Assembly: GCA_000381605.1 (NCBI GenBank)
Contig: KB906756.1
Coordinates: 62,001-126,000, forward strand
Length of the DNA: 64,000 nucleotides
Reading direction: 5' to 3'
Origin: Acidobacteriaceae bacterium KBS 89
GTDB taxonomy: Bacteria; Acidobacteriota; Terriglobia; Terriglobales; Acidobacteriaceae
Position numbers and translations under genes: made by a program. Position 1 is the first letter of the stretch. Every line of letters begins with the position of its first letter. Below are positions 28,358-38,600 of this stretch, piece after piece. The notes under the pieces were generated by a model. The model did not search any database, was not told where the DNA came from, and was given only the letters and a program-made list of their open reading frames with translations.

Positions 28358-28639
28358 CTGGAACTTCCTTTACGCGAGAGGATCCTCTGGCCGCAAAGAC
28401 TGGTTGCCCACAAATCGCGGGGCGGGCTTGCGATTAGCACGACGGTACTCTCTTTAAGCAATAAAGTATGTAGTCTGGCGTACATATAAGAAAACGCTCA
28501 ACGTGTCCTTCACTTAATCGTGAAAATCTTCACCGTAAACTGCCCCCTGTGCTGCAAACAGCTTCCCGGTTAGAATGTGAATCATCCCCGAAAAGCCCGC
28601 GCATTTCGACGCAGCGGGCCGGAAAGTGCTTTTTTGCCC

Positions 28640-30448
28640 ATGCATCGCTGGTCCCAACTGTTCATCCCGACCCTCCGTGAAGCACCCGCAGACGCCGAAG
28701 TCGCCAGCCACAAGCTCCTCCTCAGGGCGGGCTATATCCGCCAGCTCGGCGCCGGCATTTATAGCTACCTCTTCCTCGGCAACCGCTCAATCAACAAGAT
28801 CATCGACATCGTCCGCGAAGAGATGGACCGTATCGGCCAGGAGTTCTACCTTCCCGCCCTCAATCCCAAGGAGATATGGGAGGAGAGCGGCCGCTGGTCC
28901 GGCATGGGCGGCAACATGTTTCGCCTTGAAGACAGGAAAGGCGCCGAGCTCTGCCTTGCCATGACCCATGAGGAGATTGTGACCGACATTGCTCGCAAGG
29001 AGCTTCGCAGCTACAAGCAGCTCCCGCAAATCTGGTACCAGATCCAAACCAAATTTCGCGATGAGCCGCGTCCAAGGTCCGGCCTGTTGCGTGTCCGCCA
29101 GTTCCTCATGAAGGACGCCTACTCCTTCGACCTCGATGAGGCGGGCCTCGACATCTCTTACAACAAACACGATGAGACCTACCGTCGCATCTTCACTCGC
29201 TGCGGGCTCAACTTTGTCGTCGTCGAAGCCGACTCCGGAGCCATGGGCGGTTCCGGCTCGCAGGAGTTCATGGTCTACACCGAGGCCGGTGAAGATCTCA
29301 TCGTCAGTTGCCCCGAGAGCGGCTACGCAGCAAACATGGAGAAGGCCACCTCGCAACTCTTTCCCGTCACCGAGATGGAGCCGACCAGCGACGGCATGCC
29401 CGAGCTTGTCCACACACCGGGTAAAGCCTCGATCGCCGACGTCGCCGAATTTTTCCAGATCTCTCCCGCCTCCGACATCAAGACCGTCGCTTACATGGGT
29501 CAGAAAAAAGATGGCACCGGCAAGACTGTCGAGATCCCGGTCATCGCCTTCCTGCGCGGCGACCACTTCGTCAACGAGACCAAGTTGATGGCCGCCGCCT
29601 ACGTGTCGGAACTCCGCACCATGGTCGCCGAAGAACTCGCTCTCTACTTCGAAGGTCCTGCCGGCTACCTCGGCCCTATTGGCCTCAAGGTACTTCCTGC
29701 CGAAAAGGGCGATCCACGCTGTGCGTTTGTCGTCATCGACAAAGGACTCGAAGGCCGCACAAACATGGTTGGCGGCGCCAACAAGATGGACTTCCACTAC
29801 CGCAACATCGTGCCGGGCCGTGACTTCACCTGGACGCGAGTCGCCGACATACGCAACGTTAATGAAGGCGACCTCGACGTCTCCAGCGGTAAACCCCTCA
29901 AGATTGGCAAAGCCGTCGAGATCGGCCACATCTTCAAGCTCGGCAATAAATACTCGAAGTCCATGGGTGCTTCCGTCCTCAATCGCGAAGGCAAAGAAGT
30001 CATGCCCATCATGGGCTGCTACGGCATCGGCATCGAGCGCATCCTCACCGCGGCCATCGAAACCTCCGCCGCCACAAACGAAGGCAAGAGCTATGCCTTG
30101 CCCCCCGCCATCGCACCCTTCGAAGTCGTCGTCACGATCACCAATATTGGCGATGCCGCTCTTTTGGCGGCAGGAGAAAAGGTCGCAACCGAACTCGAAG
30201 CTGCTGGCGTTGACGTCATCCTGGACGACCGCGACGAACGGGCCGGCGTCAAATTCAAAGACGCTGACCTTGTCGGCATCCCTTATCGAATCAATATTGG
30301 ACGCGGTGTAGTTGAAGGCAAAGTTGAACTCGTAGATCGCGTCCAGTTAACGAATGAGGATCATTCAATTGATGCGATCACCGCTCACCTTGCCGGCCTC
30401 CTGCTCCAAGCTAAACTAGAGCCAATTGGCCGAAGCAAGCCCCAATGA
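28640..30448 (+). CDS. proS: Prolyl-tRNA synthetase
   Basis: Class II aminoacyl-tRNA synthetase of 602 residues, bacterial type. Motif 1 region [20 protein letters not shown], motif 2 [19 protein letters not shown] and motif 3 [10 protein letters not shown] are visible. The roughly 180-residue insertion between motifs 2 and 3 is the YbaK-like editing domain that clears Ala-tRNA-Pro. The C-terminal anticodon-binding domain ends the protein. A GTG at 28577 is in frame, but family members begin at the equivalent of ATG 28640 ([11 protein letters not shown]). Confidence 0.95.
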   Translation: MHRWSQLFIPTLREAPADAEVASHKLLLRAGYIRQLGAGIYSYLFLGNRSINKIIDIVREEMDRIGQEFYLPALNPKEIWEESGRWSGMGGNMFRLEDRKGAELCLAMTHEEIVTDIARKELRSYKQLPQIWYQIQTKFRDEPRPRSGLLRVRQFLMKDAYSFDLDEAGLDISYNKHDETYRRIFTRCGLNFVVVEADSGAMGGSGSQEFMVYTEAGEDLIVSCPESGYAANMEKATSQLFPVTEMEPTSDGMPELVHTPGKASIADVAEFFQISPASDIKTVAYMGQKKDGTGKTVEIPVIAFLRGDHFVNETKLMAAAYVSELRTMVAEELALYFEGPAGYLGPIGLKVLPAEKGDPRCAFVVIDKGLEGRTNMVGGANKMDFHYRNIVPGRDFTWTRVADIRNVNEGDLDVSSGKPLKIGKAVEIGHIFKLGNKYSKSMGASVLNREGKEVMPIMGCYGIGIERILTAAIETSAATNEGKSYALPPAIAPFEVVVTITNIGDAALLAAGEKVATELEAAGVDVILDDRDERAGVKFKDADLVGIPYRINIGRGVVEGKVELVDRVQLTNEDHSIDAITAHLAGLLLQAKLEPIGRSKPQ

Positions 30449-30513
30449 ACATCGCCGCATCTAACCCGTCTAACATCATAGTGAATCGAAGCTAGGCCTG
30501 GTTCCCCGCACCT

Positions 30514-33129
30514 ATGCCAGTAAAACTTAAATACGGCAGCAGCACGAGCTTCAAGGCCAAGTCAAAAAGTCTGCTGCACTCTCGTCTCTTCCGCATTGTT
30601 CTGATAAGTTTCCTGGGCCTGATGGTGGCCGGCGCGGTGGTCTTCGGCTACTTCTACTACCACTATCAACGAGTGGTCGATGACCGTCTAAACGCCGGCC
30701 CCATCTTCGCGAGTGTTTCGCAGATCTACGCCGCGCCACGGGAGATCCGTGATGGCCAGAAGCTCACCGTCTCGGTAATCGCCACTGACCTTCGCCAAGC
30801 GGGTTACAACAGCAACCCGAAACTTGGTACGTTTCAGCTCAACGGCGATAACATCTTCATCAAGCCCGGCCCGGAGAGCTACCACAACACCGACGGGGCC
30901 ACTATTAGTGCGAGTGGTGGCACCGTCCAAAGCATCACCGCCGAAAACGGAGTTGCGCTGAGCGCCTACGAGCTTGAACCGCAGCTAATAACTGCACTCT
31001 CGGAAGACAAGAACCGCACAAAGCGCCGCCTGGTCACCTATCAGGAGATTCCCCCTCGCATGGTTCAGGCGGTGGTCGCAATTGAGGATCGCGACTTCTT
31101 CAACCACGGCGGTATCAACTACCTGCGCACCATCAAGTGCGGCTTTCAGGACCTACTCTCACACCACATGAGCTGCGGCGGTTCCACGCTCACGCAGCAA
31201 CTGGCACGCGGGTTCTTTCTCTCACCGGAAAAGAAGATCACTCGCAAGCTTCGCGAGATCATGATCACCTTCCAACTTGAAGCGCGCTTCAAAAAGCAGC
31301 AGATCTTCGAGATGTATGCCAACCAGATGAACCTCGGCCACATTGGCAGCTATGAGATCAACGGCTTCGGAGAAGCAGCGCGAACCTTCTTCGGCAAGCC
31401 GCTCGGCCAGCTCGACACCGCTCAATGCGCATTGCTGGCCGGCCTGCTGCAGAATCCCAGTTATCGCAATCCCTATCGCCATCCCGATCGAGCCATGGCC
31501 CGACGCAATCTTGTTATCGATGCTATGGTCGAAACCGGCGCGCTTACCTCAAGCGAAGCGGTTCGGGCCAAGGCTGAACCACTCGGGCTGGCTCCTCCCA
31601 ATATCGACGCGAGCGAAGCTCCCTACTTCGTCGACCTCGTCCACGATCAGCTCGTCCAGCGCATCGGCGATCAGGACCTGTCGCGTCAGAGCCTTCGCAT
31701 CTACACCTCGCTCGACCCCGAGCTGCAGCGCGACGCCTCAGAGGCCATCGAGATCGGGATGAAGAACGTTGACGAGCTCGTCCGTAAGCAACGCAAAACG
31801 CCCAAAGGCGAGCAGCCCAAACCAATCACTTATCCACAAGTAGCACTCGTCGCCATCAATCCGCACACGGGACAGCTCCTCGCACTGGTAGGCGGCCGCA
31901 ACTACGGCGTCTCGCAGCTCAATCATGCCACCTCCAACCGGCCGACCGGTTCCATCTTCAAGCCCTTCGTCTACGCCACCGCCTACAATACCTCGCTCAA
32001 CGGAACCTCCCTCGGCGAAGACGGAGTCTTCACAGCTCTCACTCAGCTCAACGACGATTCTCAGGACTTCGGCACCAACGACCAGCCATACACCCCCGGC
32101 AACTTCGAAAAAAACGAATACCCCGGCATGGTCACAGCGGCCACCGCAATCGCACACTCACTCAACATCGCGACCATAGCCCTCGCGCAAAAGGTGGGCT
32201 ACCAAAACGTAGCAACCCTCGCCCACTCCGCCGGCATCGCGTCCGCCAAAGCCACCCCTTCCGTCGCTATCGGCACGTATAGCGCCACGCCGATCGACAT
32301 GGCCGGCGCATACACCGTCTTCGCCAACAACGGTGTACACCTGAATCCATGGATGGTCGCTTCGGTTCGCAATACTAACGGCGACATCGTCTCCGATTTC
32401 TCTCCTGAGGGCAAGCAAGTACTCGACCCCCGCGTCGCTTACCTCACTCAGTCGCTGCTGGAAGGCGCGCTCAATTACGGAACCGCCGCGGGAGCAGTCC
32501 GCGGCCACGGCTTCACCGCTCCCGCAGCCGGCAAGACCGGAACCAGCCACGACGCATGGTTCGCCGGCTACACCTCCAATCTCCTTTGCATTATCTGGGT
32601 TGGCAACGACGACTACACTGACGTCAAACTCCAAGGCGCACACGCGGCTGCTCCCATCTGGACGGAGTTTATGAAGCGCGCAATTCAGCTGCCGCAATAC
32701 TCTGACGTCAAACCCTTCGTCGCGCCTGAAGGCGTCACCACAGCCCGCATCGACAGGCCTTCGAGTCTACTCGTCGACTCCACCTGTCCCAGCAATAGCT
32801 TCTACGTCGCCTTCCTCGATGGCACCGCGCCCGTCAACACCTGCAGTCAGATGGGTGAAAACCCACAGAACTTCATCCAGAAGATCTTCGGCATCGGAGG
32901 CAACAAAGCCGTCACTCCGGACGCGACCCATCCGGCCGCGATATCACCAGCTACAACGCCCGCGCCCATCGTCCACCCGGCCCCCAACACCCCGCCAGAC
33001 GGCAACGCTCCCGACACGACTCAGCAGCCAGAGCAAAAAAAGAAGAAGAATATCTTCCAAAAGATCTTCGGTGGCGGCAAGGACAAAGATCAGCCGCAGC
33101 AGCCTCAGCCGTCTCCACCACCGCAATAG
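30514..33129 (+). CDS. mrcB: Bifunctional penicillin-binding protein, PBP1 type
   Basis: An 871-residue peptidoglycan synthase. It has a cytoplasmic tail, a membrane helix at about 28-50, and a UvrB-like domain near 60-150. The GT51 transglycosylase carries EDRDFFNHGG at 191-200. The transpeptidase carries the SxxK serine in GSIFKP at about 480, SLN in AHSLNIAT, and KTGTS at about 674-678. The last ~90 residues are proline- and lysine-rich and disordered. PBP1B-like by its N-terminal domain. Polymerises and cross-links peptidoglycan in the periplasm. Single gene downstream of proS. Confidence 0.93.
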   Translation: MPVKLKYGSSTSFKAKSKSLLHSRLFRIVLISFLGLMVAGAVVFGYFYYHYQRVVDDRLNAGPIFASVSQIYAAPREIRDGQKLTVSVIATDLRQAGYNSNPKLGTFQLNGDNIFIKPGPESYHNTDGATISASGGTVQSITAENGVALSAYELEPQLITALSEDKNRTKRRLVTYQEIPPRMVQAVVAIEDRDFFNHGGINYLRTIKCGFQDLLSHHMSCGGSTLTQQLARGFFLSPEKKITRKLREIMITFQLEARFKKQQIFEMYANQMNLGHIGSYEINGFGEAARTFFGKPLGQLDTAQCALLAGLLQNPSYRNPYRHPDRAMARRNLVIDAMVETGALTSSEAVRAKAEPLGLAPPNIDASEAPYFVDLVHDQLVQRIGDQDLSRQSLRIYTSLDPELQRDASEAIEIGMKNVDELVRKQRKTPKGEQPKPITYPQVALVAINPHTGQLLALVGGRNYGVSQLNHATSNRPTGSIFKPFVYATAYNTSLNGTSLGEDGVFTALTQLNDDSQDFGTNDQPYTPGNFEKNEYPGMVTAATAIAHSLNIATIALAQKVGYQNVATLAHSAGIASAKATPSVAIGTYSATPIDMAGAYTVFANNGVHLNPWMVASVRNTNGDIVSDFSPEGKQVLDPRVAYLTQSLLEGALNYGTAAGAVRGHGFTAPAAGKTGTSHDAWFAGYTSNLLCIIWVGNDDYTDVKLQGAHAAAPIWTEFMKRAIQLPQYSDVKPFVAPEGVTTARIDRPSSLLVDSTCPSNSFYVAFLDGTAPVNTCSQMGENPQNFIQKIFGIGGNKAVTPDATHPAAISPATTPAPIVHPAPNTPPDGNAPDTTQQPEQKKKKNIFQKIFGGGKDKDQPQQPQPSPPPQ

Positions 33130-33132
33130 CCT

Positions 33133-34716
33133 CTAAGCAATTCTTCGAAACCGAACCGCCTGAAATGCTCTTCCGGAGAGCTTCAATTTTGTCTTTCCAC
33201 TGAATCCTCCAGGCACTGCCATCACTGTCATCTGCCAGGGATCGATCAACTCCGCCGTAAAACTTCCGTCCGGCAGAGGAAACTCATAGTAGATCGGCTG
33301 ATGAAAATCCATGTAATACACGATCTCCTGAATCGCGCCGTTCGCATCCGCGCTCGAAGCATTCAGATAGTAAGGCGCAGCTCCCGGATCAAGTCCTGTC
33401 AGTTTCGACTGCGCTCCCGCCGCAGTTGCAGTCTCTTCCACCAATCGCCTTAGAAACGCAATCCTCGCAGGGCTGCTTCCATGCAGAGTTCCACCGTGCG
33501 ACCACCACAGCGTCGGCGTCGTATTCTCATCGAACGGCTGTTCTGGATCAAGGTATGTTTCGCCATGCGTCACGTAGCATCCGGCAATCACTCCCAGCCA
33601 AAACCGCCGCGTCATCTCCTCGCCAGAGATATTCCCCCAACGTTTATTCAGATTCCCCTCATACATTACTTCGTCATACACAATCGGCTTCCCCCAAGCC
33701 TTAAGCCATGCTGCAGCCACGTCAAAGTCATAGCTCTGCAGGCTGGCGTGAGTCACCCACGGCTGGGTGTAGTCATACATCGACTTGGAATAATGCACTG
33801 ACCTCAGATGACCTGCCCAGTCGTGCTGCAATACAATCTGGAAAAACCTGTCGAAGTCCGCCACCGACTTCGCCTTCATCAAATCAAATTCGTTTGCCAG
33901 TGACCACCAGATATTCCGATACGCCGATAGTCGCGCCAGCACATAACGCAGATACTGATCGTCGGCCTTCGCCGGCATCGTCGCGTATCCCCACCGATCA
34001 TACGGGTGAAACAAAATCAGGTCGGCCTCAATTCCCAATGCGCAAAGCTCGGCAATCCTCAGCTCCAGATGCGCAAAAAACGCTGGGTTTGGCCGTCTGA
34101 AATCGCTCTCTCCCGCTGCATTTCGTTCAAAGGGATAGAGCACAGGCTCGTTGCGGTTGTACTCATAACTCTTCGGGAACACGCACATTCGTATCTTGTT
34201 GAACGGCGACGCCTGCAAGGTCTTCAAGGTCTGGCGTTCGAGTGCATCGCCCTGGTGAATCCACGCATAGCATGTCGTGCCAAAAGGAAAGTACGGTGTC
34301 CCATCCGCGTAAGCAAAATGATGCGTGTTGCGCACTTTCACCGGTCCATGAGCTCCCGGCAATGCGCGAACGCAGGTAAACGTTGCTGTCTTCCCGTGAA
34401 GCTCCGCCACACTGCTGCGCGTCGTATAACTCCACTCACCCTCTTCATCGGGCAGCCATCGGACCTTGTACCTTCCCTCACCGTCGTAGAATCCATCCGC
34501 ACTAACCGTCCGGCCTCCCCGCACAAACGTCGCCGTGAGTTCCACCTCAACGAATGGATTCCCGGTCGAGGGTCCCTGGAGAGAAATTTCGAAGATCTCC
34601 CACTTCGGTACGGTCCTACGCTGTGATTCAACGGGCGCAGCAACACCCGGCACAGTCGTCGCAAGCGCAGCCAGCGCTCCGGCCGAGCTCAGCTTCAGCA
34701 TCTCTCGCCGACTCAT
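33133..34716 (-). CDS. Tat-exported DUF5060/DUF4038-type glycoside hydrolase
   Basis: About 527 residues with a Tat signal (MSRREMLKLSSAGALAAL). Residues 40-130 form the DUF5060 beta-sandwich (WEIFEISLQGPSTGNPFVEV). Residues 140-430 form a TIM barrel with FAYADGTPYFPFGTTCYAWI, NIWWSLANEFDL and KPIVYDEVMYEG; the glutamates in NEF and DEV are likely acid/base and nucleophile. A C-terminal beta domain ends the protein. Relatives act on plant cell-wall glycans. ATG 34725, four-base overlapping nei, is also in frame; ATG 34716 gives a better Tat N-terminus. Confidence 0.8.
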   Translation of the reverse strand: MSRREMLKLSSAGALAALATTVPGVAAPVESQRRTVPKWEIFEISLQGPSTGNPFVEVELTATFVRGGRTVSADGFYDGEGRYKVRWLPDEEGEWSYTTRSSVAELHGKTATFTCVRALPGAHGPVKVRNTHHFAYADGTPYFPFGTTCYAWIHQGDALERQTLKTLQASPFNKIRMCVFPKSYEYNRNEPVLYPFERNAAGESDFRRPNPAFFAHLELRIAELCALGIEADLILFHPYDRWGYATMPAKADDQYLRYVLARLSAYRNIWWSLANEFDLMKAKSVADFDRFFQIVLQHDWAGHLRSVHYSKSMYDYTQPWVTHASLQSYDFDVAAAWLKAWGKPIVYDEVMYEGNLNKRWGNISGEEMTRRFWLGVIAGCYVTHGETYLDPEQPFDENTTPTLWWSHGGTLHGSSPARIAFLRRLVEETATAAGAQSKLTGLDPGAAPYYLNASSADANGAIQEIVYYMDFHQPIYYEFPLPDGSFTAELIDPWQMTVMAVPGGFSGKTKLKLSGRAFQAVRFRRIA

Positions 34717-34721
34717 CTCTC

Positions 34722-35618
34722 TCATCGAAGGAGTCTATCAACCCGGCCCACGGGTGCGGCTGTCTCCCCTGTTCCCACCCACGGCTGGCACTCCGGACAC
34801 CAATATGTCGACCGCGCCTGCACACCCTGCTTTCGCATCATCACCACTGCTCCGCATCTCCGGCATTCCTGACCCTGTCGCCGATACACCCACAGCCGCT
34901 CCTCACGATTCATCGCGTGTGTCGTCCTTCGGTTGCCCGAGTAGGTCACAATTCCATCGCCTTTACCGTCGACCACATTCGCCTTCATGTAACGCTGCGC
35001 GACGTCGACCATCACCTCCGCCTCACCTTGAGTGATCGTCCGCATCTCACGAAACGGATTCACCTCCGCAGCAAACAAAACCTCGCTCTTATACACATTC
35101 CCCAACCCCGCCAGCACCCGCTGATTCAGCAGCACTACAGCAATCTCAGCGTCAGGATACTCGTGGCCATAAGCGATCAATCGCGCGACTCCAGCTTCCA
35201 CCTTGAAACTCCCCGACAAAATATCAGCTCCCAGCTTCGGCACCTCGCTGCTTCTCATCAGCGACCGCTCCGTATGAAACTCCGCCACTGGAATATTGAA
35301 TCCCACGGCCTCCCACTCCGCTGTTCGAATCACCACCCGCATCCGCGATCGGCCCATCTGCCACCGCTCGCCAGTGCGATACAAGTGCCAGCTCCCGCTC
35401 ATCAACATATGCGTAACAAGAATCAAGTCACCCGAGAAATGGATGACGCACCACTTCCCCCTTGACTCCACCTTCTTCACCACTCGCCCCACCAGCGGCG
35501 CATCGTCATTTACGCGAGCCAGCATCGCCAGCCCAGTCTCAAACCCCGTCACGACCTTGCCCCCGATAGCACTTTCGAGAGCCCGCGCCGTTCGATAGAT
35601 TGTGTCTCCCTCAGGCAT
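34722..35618 (-). CDS. nei: Fpg/Nei-family DNA glycosylase
   Basis: A 298-residue bifunctional base-excision glycosylase/AP lyase. The N-terminus MPEGDTIYRTARAL has the catalytic proline-2 and glutamate-3 of the family. The H2TH region is NQRVLAGLGNVYKSEVLF, and the zinc finger CRRCGAVVMMRKQGVQARST then YWCPEC ends the protein. MPEGDT favours Nei over Fpg (MPELPE). ATG 35618 overlaps the end of lhr by eight bases, showing co-translation. The same Lhr-Nei pairing is known in mycobacteria, so they likely act in one repair pathway. Confidence 0.92.
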   Translation of the reverse strand: MPEGDTIYRTARALESAIGGKVVTGFETGLAMLARVNDDAPLVGRVVKKVESRGKWCVIHFSGDLILVTHMLMSGSWHLYRTGERWQMGRSRMRVVIRTAEWEAVGFNIPVAEFHTERSLMRSSEVPKLGADILSGSFKVEAGVARLIAYGHEYPDAEIAVVLLNQRVLAGLGNVYKSEVLFAAEVNPFREMRTITQGEAEVMVDVAQRYMKANVVDGKGDGIVTYSGNRRTTHAMNREERLWVYRRQGQECRRCGAVVMMRKQGVQARSTYWCPECQPWVGTGETAAPVGRVDRLLR

Positions 35619-38600
35619 TCGCTCTCGCCCCAGCGCGTTGTCTGGGCAACGGCGGCAAATTCCTGCGAACATTGAATCCCATCGCCCCGGCGGCAAACCC
35701 TGCATCCAAGAGAGCACGAGCCATCACACTCTGTGCCACTGCGATCCCATTCACGGTTGCAATCAACATCCCCGCTCGACCTGCATCATCGTCTCCACGA
35801 TCTCCTTGCACTCTGCCTACTAGAAATTCCGCAAGGCTCCGCGCCACCTGGGATCGTTGCGGCTCCTCGTCCGGCAGAAATACCTGCAGATTGGGATTTC
35901 CTCGCCGCAGATAAGCCACCAGAGCACCATCGCAGAGAATCACCCGAGCCCCCACACTCCGCGTCAACGACGAACCTGCATCCGGCGCCGCAGGCCATCG
36001 CATCAGCGCTCCATAGGGGTTTGCCGGATCAGTAGCCGCCAACTGCAGCATCTCAACCCGATCCGGATCCTGCTGCACTCGGAGCGAACGAAGAAGATCG
36101 ACTGCGGCCGGCATGGCAAACTGCGTCGCTCCGAGATCGGCAGCAAAATATCCACGCCGAATCTTTCCGCTCTCTTCCAGCGCCTTCATCAAGTCATAGA
36201 TCGCCGAGAACCCCCCCGGCAGGTTCTCCGCATGCGCCGTCTCACGAAACACCACACCATACCGCGTCAATAGCTGCTGAGCGATCGCATGGCTCCAACC
36301 TGTTGCAGACCTCTCCTCAGCGAAAACCGCTCCATTCAACGCCCATCGTCCCTGGGCCGTCGGCGGAGTCGTTCGTCGCGACCGGAAGACCACCTGCTGA
36401 TTCAACCGCCGCGCGGGCTTCCGCGAACTATTCGTCGAAGGACGTTCGCAATAGGCACGCAGCGCCGCCATGCCGTCGTTGGTCAGCAGCCCCTTCCACA
36501 CCAGGCTCCAAAGCGCCTCCAGCGTCTCGCCCGAATACCCTCCACCCACTCCATCATGCAGATCCTGAAAGAACGAAGCTCCGTGCCGCTTCAAGTACTC
36601 GACAATCTCAGTCTCCCTCGTCACTGCTGCAGCCAAGGGAGCAATCACCTTCCCCTCATCGTCCCGCAGAGCGCGCTCCGCCGGGGCAATCGGCCAAAGA
36701 GCTGACAGCTTCTCCGCAAGATAAAGCCCTATTCGCCCATCGCGTTCTCCAATCGGATCCATCCCAACCCACACCACCTCACCCGCCGCGATCAAAGTAT
36801 CCAGATCAGCGGGCTTGTACCCAAGCAGGCGGGCAGGCAGAATCTCCGTCTCCAGAATCGATGCCGGCAGCGGCGCGCCTTGCAGGTTCTCAATCACATC
36901 CAGCAGAGCATCCAATCCTCGGCGCGGCTGCACCACACCCTGCCACCGCGTAAACAACCTCGCGAGCGTTCTCTGCTCAACCGGTTCGACCTCCTTCCTC
37001 AACCGGGCCAGTGATCGTCGCCGAATCGCTCGCAGAACCTCGTCATCACACCACTCGCGGTGGATTCCTCCTGGCCGAAAACCACCCTCCACCACCTTGC
37101 CACTCTGCACCAAACCCTGCAGCCCTGCATCAACGCTCTCGGCCCGCAGGTCGAATCGCGCCGCAGCCTCATTCGTTGTGAACGGTCCATGCGTCCGCGC
37201 AAACCGTCGCATCAAATCAAGAAAGGCGTGCGGTGCGGCCTGCAGAAAAGCCGAAGGCAATCCCGGGGGCAGCGGTACTCCAAGCGAATCCCGATATCGT
37301 GCAGCGTCCTCCACTGCGATGAACCGCTTCTGTCCCGCAACTTGAATCTCCAGCACCCGCCGCGCACGAATCAGTTTGCCAATCGTCTCCGCAACCTCCT
37401 CCGTCACGCATCGCAACCGCAACTCTGCTCGGGTCAGATCGCCCACACGCATCAAGAGATCATGGACTCCGTCCATATTCCGCGCTTGATAAGTCTCAGC
37501 CAGGCACTGCAATTGCTCCTCAGTCTCTTCAATCGCATTGACGTCCAGCAGTTCACGAAGGTCGGCGTCGCCCATCAGCTCACGCAGCTGGTCCTGATCG
37601 ATCGAGAGCGCCTGTGCACGCCTCTCCGCCAGCGGAGCGTCGCCATCGTAGATATAGTTCGCGACATAGCTGAACAGCAGCGCCGAAGCAAACGGAGAGG
37701 GCGTTCGCGAATCCACCGTATGCACTCGCAACGAACGACTTCCGATATTTCGCAGCGTCTCCATCAAGGCCGGCATGTCAAAGACATCGCGCAAACACTC
37801 GCGGTACGCCTCCAGCACAATCGGAAACGAAGCATATTGGCTGGCCACGCTCAGCAGGTCATACGCCCGCTTCCTCTGTTGCCACAGCGGAGTCCGCCCA
37901 TCCGCTCTTCTTCTCGGCAGTAGCAGGGCCCGCGCCGCGCTCTCTCTGAACTTCGCTGCAAACAACGCCGTCGACCCCAACTGTCGCAGCACCAACTCCG
38001 CAGCCTCCTCCGGCTCCAGCAAAATCGTATCGATCGCCGGCGCCTCCTCGGTCTCCGGAAAACGCAGCACGAACCCATCCTCCGACCACATCGTCTCGAC
38101 CTCGTATCCAGACGAGGCCCTCAGCTTTGCCGTCGCTGCCATCGCCCACGGCGCATGGACCCTACTCCCAAACGGAGTGAGAACGCAAACCCGCCAGTCG
38201 CCCAACTCGTCCCTCACCCGTTCGATCACAATGTTTCGATCATCCGGAACCACGACAGTCGCCAACTCCTGATCGGCCAGATAGCGCAACACATTCTCTG
38301 CCGCACCCGATTCGAGGTCGTGCTCGGTGGTCAGCCTCGCCACCGCAACGGCCCGCGGTGAATCCCGCAGCTCTCTCACCAGAGCGCCAATTCGTCGTCC
38401 AAACTCGAGCGGTCTCCCAGCCTGGTCTCCGTGCCAAAACGGCATCTTGCCAGCCTCACCAGGAGCGGGCGTAACCAGCACACGGTCATGCGTAATCTCA
38501 TCGATCCGCCAGGTCGACGCGCCCAGGATGAACGTGTCTCCTGTCCTGCTCTCGAAGACCATCTCCTCATCCAGCTCGCCAACCCGCACTGGCTTGTTTC

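Noticed and set aside
34554-35465. 303-codon plus-strand frame
   Set aside because: Shadow of the well-supported nei and hydrolase genes on the minus strand.
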